Source: JBLHKS01 sp047620505
GTDB taxonomy: Bacteria > Verrucomicrobiota > Verrucomicrobiia > Verrucomicrobiales > DEV007
Assembly (NCBI GenBank): GCA_047620505.1
Contig: JBLHKS010000011.1
Span: 1 to 64,000, forward strand
Reading direction: 5' to 3'
Length of the DNA: 64,000 nt
Positions 1 through 9,452 of the stretch are shown here, piece by piece. The position numbers and the translations under genes are program-made. Each line of letters starts with the position of its first letter. The stretch's first letter is position 1. Below the pieces are notes generated by a model. The model was not told where the DNA came from and searched no databases. It saw only the letters and a program-made list of their open reading frames with translations.

Positions 1-183
1 TTTCGAGACTGATTCGAAGCCTGTAGATTCCGTCTTCTCAGCGTTGGGCTGCCGACCTCCTAGACCCCACTCGGCATCAAAAAATCCAGAAAGTTTTCCA
101 CACCGTTGGCGGATCAGCGTGAGGGTGATCCGGTAGCGATTGTCGCCCAGGGCTTCCTGCCGAATCTTCAATCTAGCCTTCAT
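1..183 (-). CDS. Partial open frame, unknown protein (N-terminal 61 residues)
   Basis: On the minus strand an ATG at 183 opens a frame that stays open to the window edge. The readable start is MKARLKIRQEALGDNRYRIT, a pattern of alternating charged and hydrophobic residues that looks like beta strands of a cytoplasmic domain. No signal peptide and no clear Shine-Dalgarno sequence are visible. I do not recognise the family. Codon use resembles the neighbours, but the short length keeps confidence moderate. The remainder lies outside the window. Confidence 0.45.
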   Translation of the reverse strand, partial: MKARLKIRQEALGDNRYRITLTLIRQRCGKLSGFFDAEWGLGGRQPNAEKTESTGFESVSK

Positions 184-317
184 GGGAATCAGCCTGGACG
201 AGCTTAGCGTGGGCCGCCAAGGGTTTCTCGGGCTGAGGAAAAGAGTCAATCGCGATTCGAGGCCGTTCGCCAATTGGCTTGCTAGTCGACGCCTGATTTC
301 AGATACTCTCGTCAGCG
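184..317. other. Intergenic gap
   Basis: 134 bp between the divergent partial minus-strand frame and the decayed propeller gene. It would contain both promoters if the left frame is real. I see no hairpin, repeat or small gene in it. Confidence 0.4.
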
Positions 318-862
318 ATGAAAACCCTGTTCACACTTCTCACGACGCTCGCGCTTGCCGCCAGCGCCGTCGGCGATCCCGCCGAACTCGCCCAGCAGCT
401 GCTGGAACGCTCTGAAATGAATCGCGGCCTCTGCGCCGTCATCGGAGGCGATCCTGCTCTGCCTCTCGAACTCGCCAAAGCCAGCGAATTGCTCGTGCAT
501 TTCCGCGATCCCGATCTCGCCAAGGTGACCGCTCTCCGCGCCGCCGCCAACGAAGCCGGGCTCGACATTCAGCGACTCGCGGCCGAGGGTGCCAATTTCA
601 AATTCGGCAAGGTCTCAGCGTTCGAGACGAGTTTTGGCGATGCTCAGGGCTTCGAGCCGCTCAGCCTGGTTACCAGGATATTCGCCGAGCCACGCCGCAG
701 TATTTTCTGACAGCGATGAATCCGAAGAACGGTGCCCAGATTTTCCAGGTCGAAATCCCAGCCGAACCGTTGCCAGGTGGGCTGATCGTCGATCGCGACG
801 GGCGAATTTTGGTGAGCTTGCTAGAGGGCGGGCTGGCGTGTTTTGAAGGGCCAGCGAGCTGA
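318..862 (+). pseudogene. Remnant of a methyltransferase/PQQ-like beta-propeller gene with internal deletion
   Basis: The frame from ATG 318 encodes a signal peptide (MKTLFTLLTTLALAASAVGD) followed by ELAQQLLERSEMNRGLCAVIGGD..., which resembles the Rossmann-like start of large exported methyltransferase/PQQ-propeller proteins of Planctomycetota and Verrucomicrobiota. The resemblance ends near residue 90 and the frame stops at 710. A second frame ending at TGA 860-862 encodes VDRDGRILVSLLEGGLACFEG, which looks like the last blade of the same type of protein. Such proteins usually exceed 900 residues, so the middle appears deleted and the two ends are out of frame. The N-terminal part keeps an intact copy of the 12-bp palindrome at 393. 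An alternative is a short real secreted protein of 130 residues, but the matching C-terminal fragment argues against it. Confidence 0.7.
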
Positions 863-883
863 ACGTTTTTCCCGCCCCGGGCG

Positions 884-2794
884 TTGAAAATCAGACTCGG
901 GCGTGGAGAGTTCGCGATCTTGGATTCTCCGTTTACCGCTCCAATTATTCTATCTCTGGCGATTTTTTCTCTTGGAATCGGCGGTTCGGAAGCTTGGAGC
1001 CAGGGGGTTGAGGAAAAACCGATTACAGAGGCGGATCGCGAGCACTGGGCTTTCACGCCGCTCGTGCGCCCCGAGGTTCCGGTCTTAAGTGGCGATGCCG
1101 CCGGCCGTGCCCGAAATGAGATCGACCATTTCGTGTTGAAGGAACTGGAGGCCGCAGGGCTGACGCTGTCGCCGGAGGCGGATCCGGCTACGCTGATTCG
1201 GCGGGTGACTTTCGACCTGACGGGACTGCCTCCGAAGCCCGAGGACGCCCGTGCGTTCGAGCTGTTTCCGACAGACGATCGCTACGCGGCTTACGTCCAG
1301 CAGCTGCTGGACTCGCCGGCTTATGGTGAGCGTTGGGCTCAGCATTGGTTGGACCTCGCGCGCTTCGCCGAGACGGACGGTTTTGAGCACGATAACACTC
1401 GGCCGGATGCGTGGCGGTATCGAGACTGGGTGATCGAGGCGCTGAATCGCGACTTGCCGTATGATGAATTCGTTCGGCTTCAGATTGCGGGCGATGAGCT
1501 TCGGCCGGATGAAAAATCGGCGGCGTTGGGGACGGGGTTTTTGTTAGCCGGGCCGGATATGCCGGACATCAATTCGCAGGATGAACGGCGGCACACGAAG
1601 TTGAACGAAATCACCTCGACGGTGGGCTCGGTTTTCCTCGGGCTAACGATGCAGTGCGCGCAGTGTCACGATCATCTCTATGATCCGATCAGTCAGGCTG
1701 ATTTTTATCGGCTACGCGGATTCTTTGATAACGCGGTTCATCCGAAGTCGGGAAAAAGCCTCGGCCACGTGATCCGTGAGCCCAGTGCGCGCCCTCCGGT
1801 TAGTTTCGTTTATCTTCGTGGCGACTACCGTTCGCCAGGGCCGGAGATCGGCCCGTGGTTTCCGCGCATTGCCAATCCTGCCAAGCACAAGCCGACGCCG
1901 TTGCTGGAAACCGCCCAGGGAAACACGACCGGTCGGCGTGCTGATTTTGCGAAGTGGCTGACGCGCGAGGACAACGCGCTTTTCCTTCGCGTGAGCGTGA
2001 ATCGACTCTGGCAGCATCATTTTGTGCAGCCGTTAGTTGGGACGCCGAACGATTTCGGGCGTCAGGGCGATGAGCCGTTGAACCAGCAGCTGCTGGACTG
2101 GCTTGCGGCTGAGCTTCCGCGTCAGAATTGGAGTTTGAAGGCGATGCACAAGATGATGGTGACTTCCACGGTTTATCGGCAGTCGAGTTTGAAGATCAAC
2201 CCTGCCGACCCTGACAACCGGCTTATGAGCAGGATGAATCGACGCCGTTTGACGGGTGAGGCGTTGCGGGATTCGATGCTTGCGATCGGCGAGCGGCTTA
2301 GCGCGAAAGCAGGTGGCGAGAGTGTTCATCTCCCCTTGCCTGCCGAGGTGAAAATCACGCTTCTCAAGAAGCACATCAAAGAAACCGAAGACGAGGCTGA
2401 GCACGATCGACGCAGCATTTACGCGTTTGCTCGCCGGAATTTGCGCCATCCGATGTTCGACGTTTACGATCGGCCCGACGCGTTGCAGAGCTGCGCGCGC
2501 AGGAGCGAGTCGACGACTTCAACGCAGTCGCTAACGCAGTTGAATTCGGAGTTTTCGCGCGAGATGGCGACCGAGTTGGCGACAGCGATTGTCGAAGCCG
2601 TTGGCGCGGATCCGAGCGCCTGGGTCGACACGGCAGTCTGGCGAGTTTTCGGTCGAGCGCCGACGGAAGCGGAATACGAACTGGCTTACGCCTGGCTTCG
2701 AGAGCAAGTCGGCGAGAATCGAGATTCGCCGATTGCGCTCGCGGATTTCTGCTTGGCGCTGTTCAACTCAAACGCGTTCCTCTACGTGGATTGA
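884..2794 (+). CDS. DUF1549/DUF1553 (PSD1) domain protein, exported
   Basis: The 636-residue frame has a hydrophobic export segment (about residues 15-38), then DUF1549 (about 75-285, including the motif CAQCHDH near 257) and DUF1553 (about 350-630, including NRLWQHHFVQPLVGTPNDFGRQG). These domains are typical of the large exported cytochrome-like proteins of the PVC bacteria, whose substrate is unproven; polysaccharide-linked redox work is often suggested. Unlike many relatives it lacks an N-terminal PSCyt1 haem domain and is short. The start is uncertain: TTG at 884 or TTG at 920, both without a strong ribosome site. The end overlaps the convergent next gene by 13 bp. The gene begins 21 bp after the pseudogene. 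Confidence 0.85.
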   Translation: MKIRLGRGEFAILDSPFTAPIILSLAIFSLGIGGSEAWSQGVEEKPITEADREHWAFTPLVRPEVPVLSGDAAGRARNEIDHFVLKELEAAGLTLSPEADPATLIRRVTFDLTGLPPKPEDARAFELFPTDDRYAAYVQQLLDSPAYGERWAQHWLDLARFAETDGFEHDNTRPDAWRYRDWVIEALNRDLPYDEFVRLQIAGDELRPDEKSAALGTGFLLAGPDMPDINSQDERRHTKLNEITSTVGSVFLGLTMQCAQCHDHLYDPISQADFYRLRGFFDNAVHPKSGKSLGHVIREPSARPPVSFVYLRGDYRSPGPEIGPWFPRIANPAKHKPTPLLETAQGNTTGRRADFAKWLTREDNALFLRVSVNRLWQHHFVQPLVGTPNDFGRQGDEPLNQQLLDWLAAELPRQNWSLKAMHKMMVTSTVYRQSSLKINPADPDNRLMSRMNRRRLTGEALRDSMLAIGERLSAKAGGESVHLPLPAEVKITLLKKHIKETEDEAEHDRRSIYAFARRNLRHPMFDVYDRPDALQSCARRSESTTSTQSLTQLNSEFSREMATELATAIVEAVGADPSAWVDTAVWRVFGRAPTEAEYELAYAWLREQVGENRDSPIALADFCLALFNSNAFLYVD

Positions 2795-4068
2795 GATGCC
2801 GCATATTGCAGTTCTGAAATGCGCGCTCTAAACGCGTCAGCCAGGTTTGCTGAATGCCGGAGCGCGAGAGCCTCACATTTTTCCCAGACATCGGGTCGAT
2901 CCTCGGGAATTGCATCGGCGATGTATGAGTCGGGCCAGCGCTCTTCTTCAGCCCTGCCTTGGTTTTTTTGGATCAGAGCCTCAAAAAACGAATCGGCCTT
3001 CAGATGCTCACACTGAAACAATTTGGCCACGAGTTCCGGATCTGGCTCCCGGGTGCACTCTGACTCCAGCCAGCTTTTGAGTTCTTCATGTCCCGGCCGT
3101 GCCAATGCGAAAATGGTTTCGCGCTCCTTCGCCTTCAAGGAAATATCGAGCCACCGCAGAGACCACGGAACAGGTGTGCCACCAAGTGGTCTTCCGACGC
3201 CGTCAATCGTCCAGTTCGGATCGGAGTCTTCTACGAAAATCGGACGGCAGAGGTGTCCGAGAATATCTACCGGGGTTTCTGTCAGGGCATCCGGGTTCAG
3301 ATCACTAAAGTAAGGTGAAAACAACTCGAATGTTTCCTCGGGATTGAGGCGGGAATCGAGAAGCATCAACACCGCGGAGGCTCCGTAGCCCTCGAACCGG
3401 CCGCAGTTCCGCCGGAAGCACTCAATAGTCGCTGAGTCATTGATTGAATGAGCGGCCCGCACGGTCTGAAAAATAATCGTACTGTTTTGCATGACTGGGG
3501 CAAGCCGGGCGAACTCGCGAACGAGCACACAAGCCGGCTCCTCGGTCCAGCCGGTGATCATGGTCAGCAGATCCACCAACTCGTCGTAAATTGCTTGATC
3601 ATGCTTGCCGGATTCGATTCTGGCCAGCAACTGCTGACTTCTCTTGAAAACCCAGGCACGCAGTTCGGCGGAATCCGCCTTGTCCAGAAACATCATTGCC
3701 TTCAGCTGGCACTCGCTGGGACCCGACCGGCAAACCTCCCAACAAACTTCACAGGCAGCGTTACGATCAATCGCGATCATCGCATTGAGTCTTCGCTCAT
3801 TTACCCTGCCTCCCTGTAAATCGAATTCCTGCTTAACACGTTCAAACGCCGTCGGGCCGAAGAGCGAGATCACATGCTCCGCGACGAAGTCGCCCAATTC
3901 CTCATATTCGTCGTTGAGCGCAGCGAGCACGGGCTCGAAAAGTTCGGGCTCGTTTTCGAAAAGGCCCGCTTCGAAGGCCGTCTTGACCACTTTCAAACGC
4001 CGCTTTCCAGAAGTAGTCAGGGCTTTGACTACGCGGGCAAGTTCGGATTCGCTGACTTTCGAAGGCAT
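2782..4068 (-). CDS. Hypothetical HEAT-like alpha-helical protein
   Basis: Starting at ATG 4068 (MPSKVSESELARVV) the product is 428 residues, mostly short amphipathic helices such as LKVVKTAFEAGLFENEPELFEPVLAALND, reminiscent of HEAT-type repeats. The frame extends further upstream, but that part is basic and cysteine-rich and overlaps the start of the divergent sulfatase gene, so I chose the internal ATG. No signal peptide or membrane segment is seen, so it is probably cytoplasmic. A motif near residues 310-330 (GRPLGGTPVPWSLRWLDI) and a Trp/Cys-rich stretch are distinctive, but I do not recognise the family. It carries a one-base-degenerate copy of the window-wide palindrome at 3625-3636. 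Confidence 0.7.
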   Translation of the reverse strand: MPSKVSESELARVVKALTTSGKRRLKVVKTAFEAGLFENEPELFEPVLAALNDEYEELGDFVAEHVISLFGPTAFERVKQEFDLQGGRVNERRLNAMIAIDRNAACEVCWEVCRSGPSECQLKAMMFLDKADSAELRAWVFKRSQQLLARIESGKHDQAIYDELVDLLTMITGWTEEPACVLVREFARLAPVMQNSTIIFQTVRAAHSINDSATIECFRRNCGRFEGYGASAVLMLLDSRLNPEETFELFSPYFSDLNPDALTETPVDILGHLCRPIFVEDSDPNWTIDGVGRPLGGTPVPWSLRWLDISLKAKERETIFALARPGHEELKSWLESECTREPDPELVAKLFQCEHLKADSFFEALIQKNQGRAEEERWPDSYIADAIPEDRPDVWEKCEALALRHSANLADAFRARISELQYAASQST

Positions 4069-4149
4069 ATTGCCAAGCAAGCAGCGCCGGTAGCCGGATT
4101 TCAATGATAAATTGCTGGACGCCCGTGGCCCAGCCACCTCAGCTGAGGA

Positions 4150-5637
4150 ATGAAGTCTCTCCTCGCGGCCTTTGTAATGCTCCTCGCGGCCACAGCTGTT
4201 GCGGCTGTTGACGACGAGCCTCCGAACATTCTCTTTATCTACGCCGACGATCAGTCGCATCGAACGGTCGGCTGTTATCCGGAGTCTTTTGACTGGGTTC
4301 GCACGCCAGCGATCGACTCACTCGCGGAAAACGGCGTCCGTTTTGCCAATGCCTACATCGGGACTTGGTGCATGCCGTCGCGAGCAACGCTCTTAACCGG
4401 GCATCATCAATTTGGCGTCGAGTCGATGCGAATGGAAGGCGCGTATCCGGGGAGCGAGTACGACCCTGACAAGTGTCCATTCTGGCCCAAGCACTTTCGC
4501 GAAAACGGTTATCAGACGGCGCACATCGGCAAGTGGCACACGGGCACGGACACCGGGATGGGACGCGATTGGGATTATCAAATCGTCTGGAACCGACCGA
4601 AGCATCCGAGCAATTCCGGCAATTATTATAAAAGCCAGATGATCACGTTTAACGACGGCGAAACGAAGCGTGTCGAAGGCTACACGACCGACAACTACAC
4701 CAAGTGGGCGTTGGAATACATCAACGGCGAGAATGGCAGAGAAGAAGGCAAGCCGTGGTATTTGTGGCTTTGTTATGGCGCGGTTCACGGTCCGTTCACG
4801 CCGGCACCGAGGCATGTCAGAAATTACGCCGAAGCTGAGATTCCCGTGCCGGAAGATATTTTCGGACCGCGCCCCGGCAAGCCGGATTGGATGCAGACGA
4901 AGACAGCGTTCAAGAAGAACGCGGATGGCGAGATCATGACGGGCAACAAGACGTTTGCGAATGCGGTTCGGCAGTACCACGAAGGCATGTTGGCGATCGA
5001 CGAAGGCGTCGAGCAGCTGGTAGTGGCGCTCAAAGAAAGCGGGCAGCACGAGAACACGTTAATCGTCTACACGGCGGATCAAGGGTTCGCCTGGGGACAG
5101 CACGGGTTTCGGTCGAAGGTGGCTGGTTATGACGCTACGATTCGCGCACCACTGATCGTTTCGATGCCGAGCCGGCTTCCGAGTGGGAAAGTTTGCGAAA
5201 CGCCGGTTGGCGGCGTTGATCTGGTTCCGACCTTTTACAACTTCGCGGGTCTTGAGGCACCTCGGGGCTTTCACGGCAACGATCTGACGCCGCTATTGGA
5301 AAACCCGGCTGCCGAATGGCCGCATCCCGTTCTGCTCGCCAACACCTGGCGTGAGTACGGATCAAACACGGCGGAGATCCCCGAGGATGGAGGATTTCGT
5401 AACGGACAGCCGTGGTACGTGATGGTTCGACAAGGTCAGTTTAAATATATTCAGTCATTGGTTGAGGGCGAGCAGGACGAATTCTACGACCTGAGCAAAG
5501 AACCTGACGAACTCACAAATCTGGCGACGAATCCGGAGTACACGGATCGAATTGCGCAATATCGAGAAGCGATGAAGGCTGAGTTGAAGCGTACAGCAGC
5601 ACCTTTTGCCGGCGCGCTTCCGACTGTTCGCCGATAA
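4150..5637 (+). CDS. Exported sulfatase (formylglycine-dependent)
   Basis: The 495-residue protein begins with a signal peptide (MKSLLAAFVMLLAATAVAA) and then the alkaline-phosphatase-like sulfatase fold. The metal-binding start NILFIYADDQ is at about 27-35 and the formylglycine signature C74-M-P-S-R78 is present, so it needs a maturation enzyme not seen in this window. The C-terminal FYDLSKEPDELTNLA is the usual sulfatase end motif. It should remove sulfate esters from glycans or small molecules in the periplasm; the substrate cannot be told from sequence alone. It is transcribed divergently from the HEAT-like gene across an 81-bp gap. Confidence 0.93.
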   Translation: MKSLLAAFVMLLAATAVAAVDDEPPNILFIYADDQSHRTVGCYPESFDWVRTPAIDSLAENGVRFANAYIGTWCMPSRATLLTGHHQFGVESMRMEGAYPGSEYDPDKCPFWPKHFRENGYQTAHIGKWHTGTDTGMGRDWDYQIVWNRPKHPSNSGNYYKSQMITFNDGETKRVEGYTTDNYTKWALEYINGENGREEGKPWYLWLCYGAVHGPFTPAPRHVRNYAEAEIPVPEDIFGPRPGKPDWMQTKTAFKKNADGEIMTGNKTFANAVRQYHEGMLAIDEGVEQLVVALKESGQHENTLIVYTADQGFAWGQHGFRSKVAGYDATIRAPLIVSMPSRLPSGKVCETPVGGVDLVPTFYNFAGLEAPRGFHGNDLTPLLENPAAEWPHPVLLANTWREYGSNTAEIPEDGGFRNGQPWYVMVRQGQFKYIQSLVEGEQDEFYDLSKEPDELTNLATNPEYTDRIAQYREAMKAELKRTAAPFAGALPTVRR

Positions 5638-5649
5638 CCTGTTTGATGA

Positions 5650-6081
5650 TCAGTTTAAGAGCGCCTTCAGGAACGCAGTAATAAATGGATACGCTAACCC
5701 GGTAATTCCGATCAAATAGAAGATCCAGACCCACCCCCAGATCTCCATCCAGTGCTTTAAGAGAAAGCGAGGCTCGGCTGAAGGGGAAAAGTAGACTTTT
5801 ACACTTTGGCCGATTTTGAAGGAAGCGGGATCTGAACCCGTGGTGGCCTGAAAACTTACGCTGGATCCGCCCGGAAGCGACGCCACTAACATTGGGAAAA
5901 CCAGCCCGTCCGAGTCTTCCACGAGCTTTGTAACTTTCGCGTCGATCAGAATGGCATTGCGCAAATGAGCCGAGCGCGATCGATGCGCGCGAAGCGCGAC
6001 GATCAAGAATATGAGCCCACCCGTCAGTTGTAGACCGACAAGTCATGGGCTCTCGAGAGTTTCAAAGAAGCTACTCAGCAT
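5650..6081 (-). pseudogene. DUF3592-like membrane protein with an in-frame TGA at codon 13
   Basis: An ATG at 6081-6079 overlaps the TGA of the upstream DUF4139 gene (TGATG), the usual sign of translational coupling. Reading from it gives MLSSFFETLESP, then TGA (plus-strand tca 6043-6045), then LVGLQLTGGLIFLIVALRAHRSRS and a full DUF3592-like domain with a second membrane segment near the C-terminus (IWGWVWIFYLIGITGLAYPF). Without the TGA the reading frame is continuous for 143 residues. The longest uninterrupted frame starts at a TTG at 6006 and would lose most of the first membrane helix. Possible explanations are a recent nonsense mutation, readthrough, or a sequencing error. Confidence 0.7.
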
Positions 6082-7712
6082 CAATTATCTACTAGCACTT
6101 GATAGCGGTACTTGATGAATTTTTCTTCTCCTGGCTTCAATTCGATCCGCCATTTCAGCTCGTTACGCTTGTTGATTGAGTAGACACCGACCTCCAGCAG
6201 CTGCTGATCCGGGTCGTCTTCAGATTCGAGCAACTCGCCGGAGAATTGCCGCTTGATCGCGAGAGTTGCTGGTTTGCCGCGGTGGTTTTTCATCGTCAAC
6301 TCGCCTTGAACCTGGACTTTGTAATAATCGTTGCCCGCGATCCTGAGATTCTCGCGCGTGTCCGGGATTTCGTGCTCGGTCGTGCGCGTTGCGACGCTCA
6401 GGGCTTTGGTGATCCGGATTGAGGTCTCGGAACCAGGATTGGTCCAGGTAGAGGTCTGCTGGCCCTGGAATTTTCCGTCGTGGACGAGCATCGCGGGCGC
6501 CGTGGTCATGGGAAAGTCGAACGGGTTCGCGAAAACGATCGCGTCCCAGGCGGAATCGTCGAATTTTTCCGGATTCTGTTGGCGCTGGTAATCTTCGATG
6601 TAGCGGCCGTTCGGCGCGCGGGTGTCGGGGATGTTCCACTCGACTACGCGCTCGTACTCCGCTTTTCCGTCGGCGACATCGAGCGCAAGGGACTCGCCTG
6701 GCGCGAGCGAATGTCGGCCGATGTTCTGGTAGTGAAGATCAACGCTTTCGCCTTCGTCTGCCGGGCCTAACGCGGCTCCGGCGCCGACCTGAGGAGCGAC
6801 GCGGTTGAACGCGATCTGCTGCGAGAGGACGCCGTTGCTCAAGGCGTTGCCGCCTCCATTTGAGGCCGCGCCAGCGAGTTGCTGGAAGAAGTTCGTCCAG
6901 GTTTGCCGCGCCGACATCGGCGAATCGACGCCGCCAAACCGAACGCTCGGAAATCCGGAAATCAGACGGATTTCGACGTCCCGCAGATCAGCGAGTTCGT
7001 TCCGAATCACGGTTTTTTGTGCGATTGTCAGGATCTCCTCATCGCTGATGTCGATTCGATAACTCGGTGCCCAGGACATGCCCTTGGTCAGGTACTCGAC
7101 GTGGACTTCGCCAGCTTCTGCAGATTCGAGAAGGAGCACCGGGCGCTCGCGCTTGATCGCGGGAAGCTCGCCGAATTCGACTCGTTCGATCTTGTCCGGC
7201 TGGAGAGTGACGATTTTTCCGTCCTCAGTTTTGATGAATGTCAGGGACGGCTCGGCCTGTGTCGAAGTGTCTTCTCGACCGCCGTACCAGCCCCATCGAT
7301 TTCCGTTCGTGGTCGCGTAGTCGCGGTTCCATTTCTTGCGTTGCTCGGGTGTCTGCCCGAGAACCTCGCCCGTAATCGTGTCGTCCTTGAGATGAACGGT
7401 GACCGTTTTTCCGGCGAGGTTTTGTAGTAGCTCGACCTTGGAAACGGTCGCGAGCGGCGCGGCGATGTCCTGAAGCGCGAGGCGAGCGGTGACGTCGTTT
7501 TCGCTCAGGACCCAGAACGTGCCGTGGACCGGATCAGGCAGGGCTGAGATCTCGAGTTTGCCCGATTTCGGGATTTCATCGATCACGCGGACGACAGCAA
7601 GGCCGTTTTTGAAGAGGCCGATCGAGTCGACTTGGGCAGAGTCCTCAGCTTGAGCCCAACAGCATCTGCTGGCGGCGAGGAAAAGGGACAGAGTGGAAAT
7701 GATCCGTTTCAT
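6081..7712 (-). CDS. DUF4139 domain protein, exported
   Basis: From ATG 7712 (MKRIISTLSLFLAASRCCWAQA) the product has 543 residues with a signal peptide. The C-terminal two thirds matches DUF4139, including SWAPSYRIDI and VRNELADLRDVEIRLISGFPSVRF. The region before it contains a beta-rich part with a small positive/negative charged insert (KKWNRDYATTNG). Family function is unknown; distant relatives are linked to outer-surface or mucoidy phenotypes. I rejected the 33-residue upstream extension because the signal peptide begins at 7712. Its stop overlaps the start of the DUF3592-like gene by one base, so the two form an operon. Confidence 0.85.
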   Translation of the reverse strand: MKRIISTLSLFLAASRCCWAQAEDSAQVDSIGLFKNGLAVVRVIDEIPKSGKLEISALPDPVHGTFWVLSENDVTARLALQDIAAPLATVSKVELLQNLAGKTVTVHLKDDTITGEVLGQTPEQRKKWNRDYATTNGNRWGWYGGREDTSTQAEPSLTFIKTEDGKIVTLQPDKIERVEFGELPAIKRERPVLLLESAEAGEVHVEYLTKGMSWAPSYRIDISDEEILTIAQKTVIRNELADLRDVEIRLISGFPSVRFGGVDSPMSARQTWTNFFQQLAGAASNGGGNALSNGVLSQQIAFNRVAPQVGAGAALGPADEGESVDLHYQNIGRHSLAPGESLALDVADGKAEYERVVEWNIPDTRAPNGRYIEDYQRQQNPEKFDDSAWDAIVFANPFDFPMTTAPAMLVHDGKFQGQQTSTWTNPGSETSIRITKALSVATRTTEHEIPDTRENLRIAGNDYYKVQVQGELTMKNHRGKPATLAIKRQFSGELLESEDDPDQQLLEVGVYSINKRNELKWRIELKPGEEKFIKYRYQVLVDN

Positions 7713-7780
7713 GGCCGCCAACTTAGCAGAAACGAATCTCAGTGTGTCAGGCCTTTGTAAAATTGCCGCGAGCTCCGATA

Positions 7781-8074
7781 TCAGAGGTTCGCTCGAACGA
7801 TTTCTTCCCATTCTGCGGGAATTTCGGCTTGGTCGCGGCGAGCGGATTTTCCGGCTTTCGAATACCAGTAGCCGGCGTTTCCGATGTCGCCTTCGATCAG
7901 ATGAAGATGAGCGTGAATCCAGGAACCCATCGAGGAATGGATGTCGTTAACGACTTCGTGGGCGTCATCCCAACGATCTTTTTTCGTTAGCCAGAGAGCT
8001 TTGAGTTCGTTGCTCAGGTCAGCTGACGGGGCGTCGTTTTCGGCGACGGAGGCGGCAAATTCTTCAAAAGTCAT
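7781..8074 (-). CDS. Small conserved hypothetical protein
   Basis: 97 residues from ATG 8074 (the GTG codon just before it is an alternative). The pattern ELKALWLTKKDRWDDAHEVV...GSWIHAHLHLIEGDIGNAGYWYSKAG belongs to a small, widely spread helical family resembling a single TPR-like hairpin. No signal peptide is seen, so it is probably cytoplasmic. Function is unknown. It sits between the glycosyltransferase (40 bp upstream) and the DUF4139 gene on the same strand. Confidence 0.8.
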   Translation of the reverse strand: MTFEEFAASVAENDAPSADLSNELKALWLTKKDRWDDAHEVVNDIHSSMGSWIHAHLHLIEGDIGNAGYWYSKAGKSARRDQAEIPAEWEEIVRANL

Positions 8075-8113
8075 CACGCGAAGAAAGTGGACGGTCCCGT
8101 TCCGAGGTCAATC

Positions 8114-9319
8114 TCATTTGGGTTCTTGAATCGCTTCAGCGTAACAGTTTTCCATGGCCGCGACCTGCCTCCTGGCGTCGAATTTTTCCACGACGGACGC
8201 CCTCGCCTGCCGCGACAAACTCGCCAAAAGATCCGCGTCGCCCAGCAGCTGCTGGATCGCTTCTCCCAGCTCGCGTGGTAATTTTTCGGGAACGAGCAAG
8301 CCGTCCACACCGCTCTCAACCGCTTCAGGGATCCCGCCATGTTGGGTCGCGATCACCGGCAGGCCAGCGGCCATCGCTTCGAGCATCGAATTCGGCACGC
8401 CTTCCTGATCGCTCGATTCGGTTAGCTCACTGGGATGCAGAAACGCGTGCGCCTTCGCGAATTCCGCTCGCAGCTGATCCTGATCGAGCCAGCCAAGCAG
8501 CTCGACGTTTTCAGTTAGGCCGGCTTGTTCGGCTGCGGCACGAATTTCGTCATCCTGAGGTCCTGTGCCGCAAAGCAGGTATTTCAATTTCGGCCAACGC
8601 TCGCAAACCGGCTTGAGCGCTTCGATCGCCGTCAGGATTCCTTTTTTCGGGATCAACCGGCAAGCCTGAATCAACCGCCAGGCACCATCCTCTGGTGCCG
8701 ACCGAACCTCGGCCTCGATGCCATCCAGCGGGATAGGCGTTCGGTTGAGCCTGAGTTTTTCGCGATCAACTCCGAGCGAGGCGAGCTCGTCCAGCAGACT
8801 CTGACTTCGCGCGAGAACGAGTTTTGCCCGATCGAGAACCGCCTCGAAATCCTCATTTCGATCGCCCTTCGCGAAGTGCGCCACGTCGACGCCGTGAAAT
8901 GAAACGATGAACGGGATCTCCGTTTTGAGGAGGATATTTTTGTAGGTGACCGCCTTGTGGCCGTAATAAATGTGGATCAGATCCGGCTTGTGCACGGCGA
9001 GCCGCGGAAGGAGGTCGAACGGGTAGTACGGTTTGACGTCCTTCTCGATCCGAAACGGCGGCGGCCACTTTTTGACAATGTGTTTGAACCAGAGTCGAAG
9101 CAAAAAATTGCCGCGCGGTTTGGGCCGGAGCAGTTTTGTGAGGACCTCGATCGGCTCGAACGGAAACTGCTCGGCGTTGAGCTGCTGCTCGGTGAAGACG
9201 ATCGTGCGGAAGCGCTTCAAGCCGGTGACCTGGCGGTAAATCGACTGCATTTCCGGCTTGAGAAACGTGCCGCAGACGCTGGCGACGAGCGGTTTGGGGC
9301 TGGAGTCGGATTCGGGCAT
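8114..9319 (-). CDS. Glycosyltransferase family 4-type (GT-B fold)
   Basis: From ATG 9319 (MPESDSSPKPLVASVCGTF) the protein has 401 residues. The C-terminal half holds the GT4 donor-binding pattern LIPKKGILTAIEAL and the E-x7-E type motif within SSDQEGVPNSMLEAMAAGLPVIATQHGGIPEAV (about 300-330). This predicts a retaining enzyme that uses a nucleotide or lipid-linked sugar, most likely for exopolysaccharide or surface glycan synthesis. No signal peptide is visible. An upstream GTG at 9424 would add 35 residues that overlap the divergent TPR gene promoter, so it was not chosen. Confidence 0.88.
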   Translation of the reverse strand: MPESDSSPKPLVASVCGTFLKPEMQSIYRQVTGLKRFRTIVFTEQQLNAEQFPFEPIEVLTKLLRPKPRGNFLLRLWFKHIVKKWPPPFRIEKDVKPYYPFDLLPRLAVHKPDLIHIYYGHKAVTYKNILLKTEIPFIVSFHGVDVAHFAKGDRNEDFEAVLDRAKLVLARSQSLLDELASLGVDREKLRLNRTPIPLDGIEAEVRSAPEDGAWRLIQACRLIPKKGILTAIEALKPVCERWPKLKYLLCGTGPQDDEIRAAAEQAGLTENVELLGWLDQDQLRAEFAKAHAFLHPSELTESSDQEGVPNSMLEAMAAGLPVIATQHGGIPEAVESGVDGLLVPEKLPRELGEAIQQLLGDADLLASLSRQARASVVEKFDARRQVAAMENCYAEAIQEPK

Positions 9320-9452
9320 GTCCGCGCCCTGGTTACAGCAGATTAAGCCGTGTGAAAACGAATTTTGCGCGGGTTGAACGAACCTCCCGCCGGTTTGCGT
9401 GATTTCGAAGATTGAACGAGGCACGTGCCTCGCTGGTCATCGATTTGCGTTC

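Noticed and set aside
140..415. Open frame overlapping the left-edge gene and the pseudogene start
   Set aside because: It runs over the signal-peptide coding region in another frame and its arginine-rich composition is that of a shadow frame.
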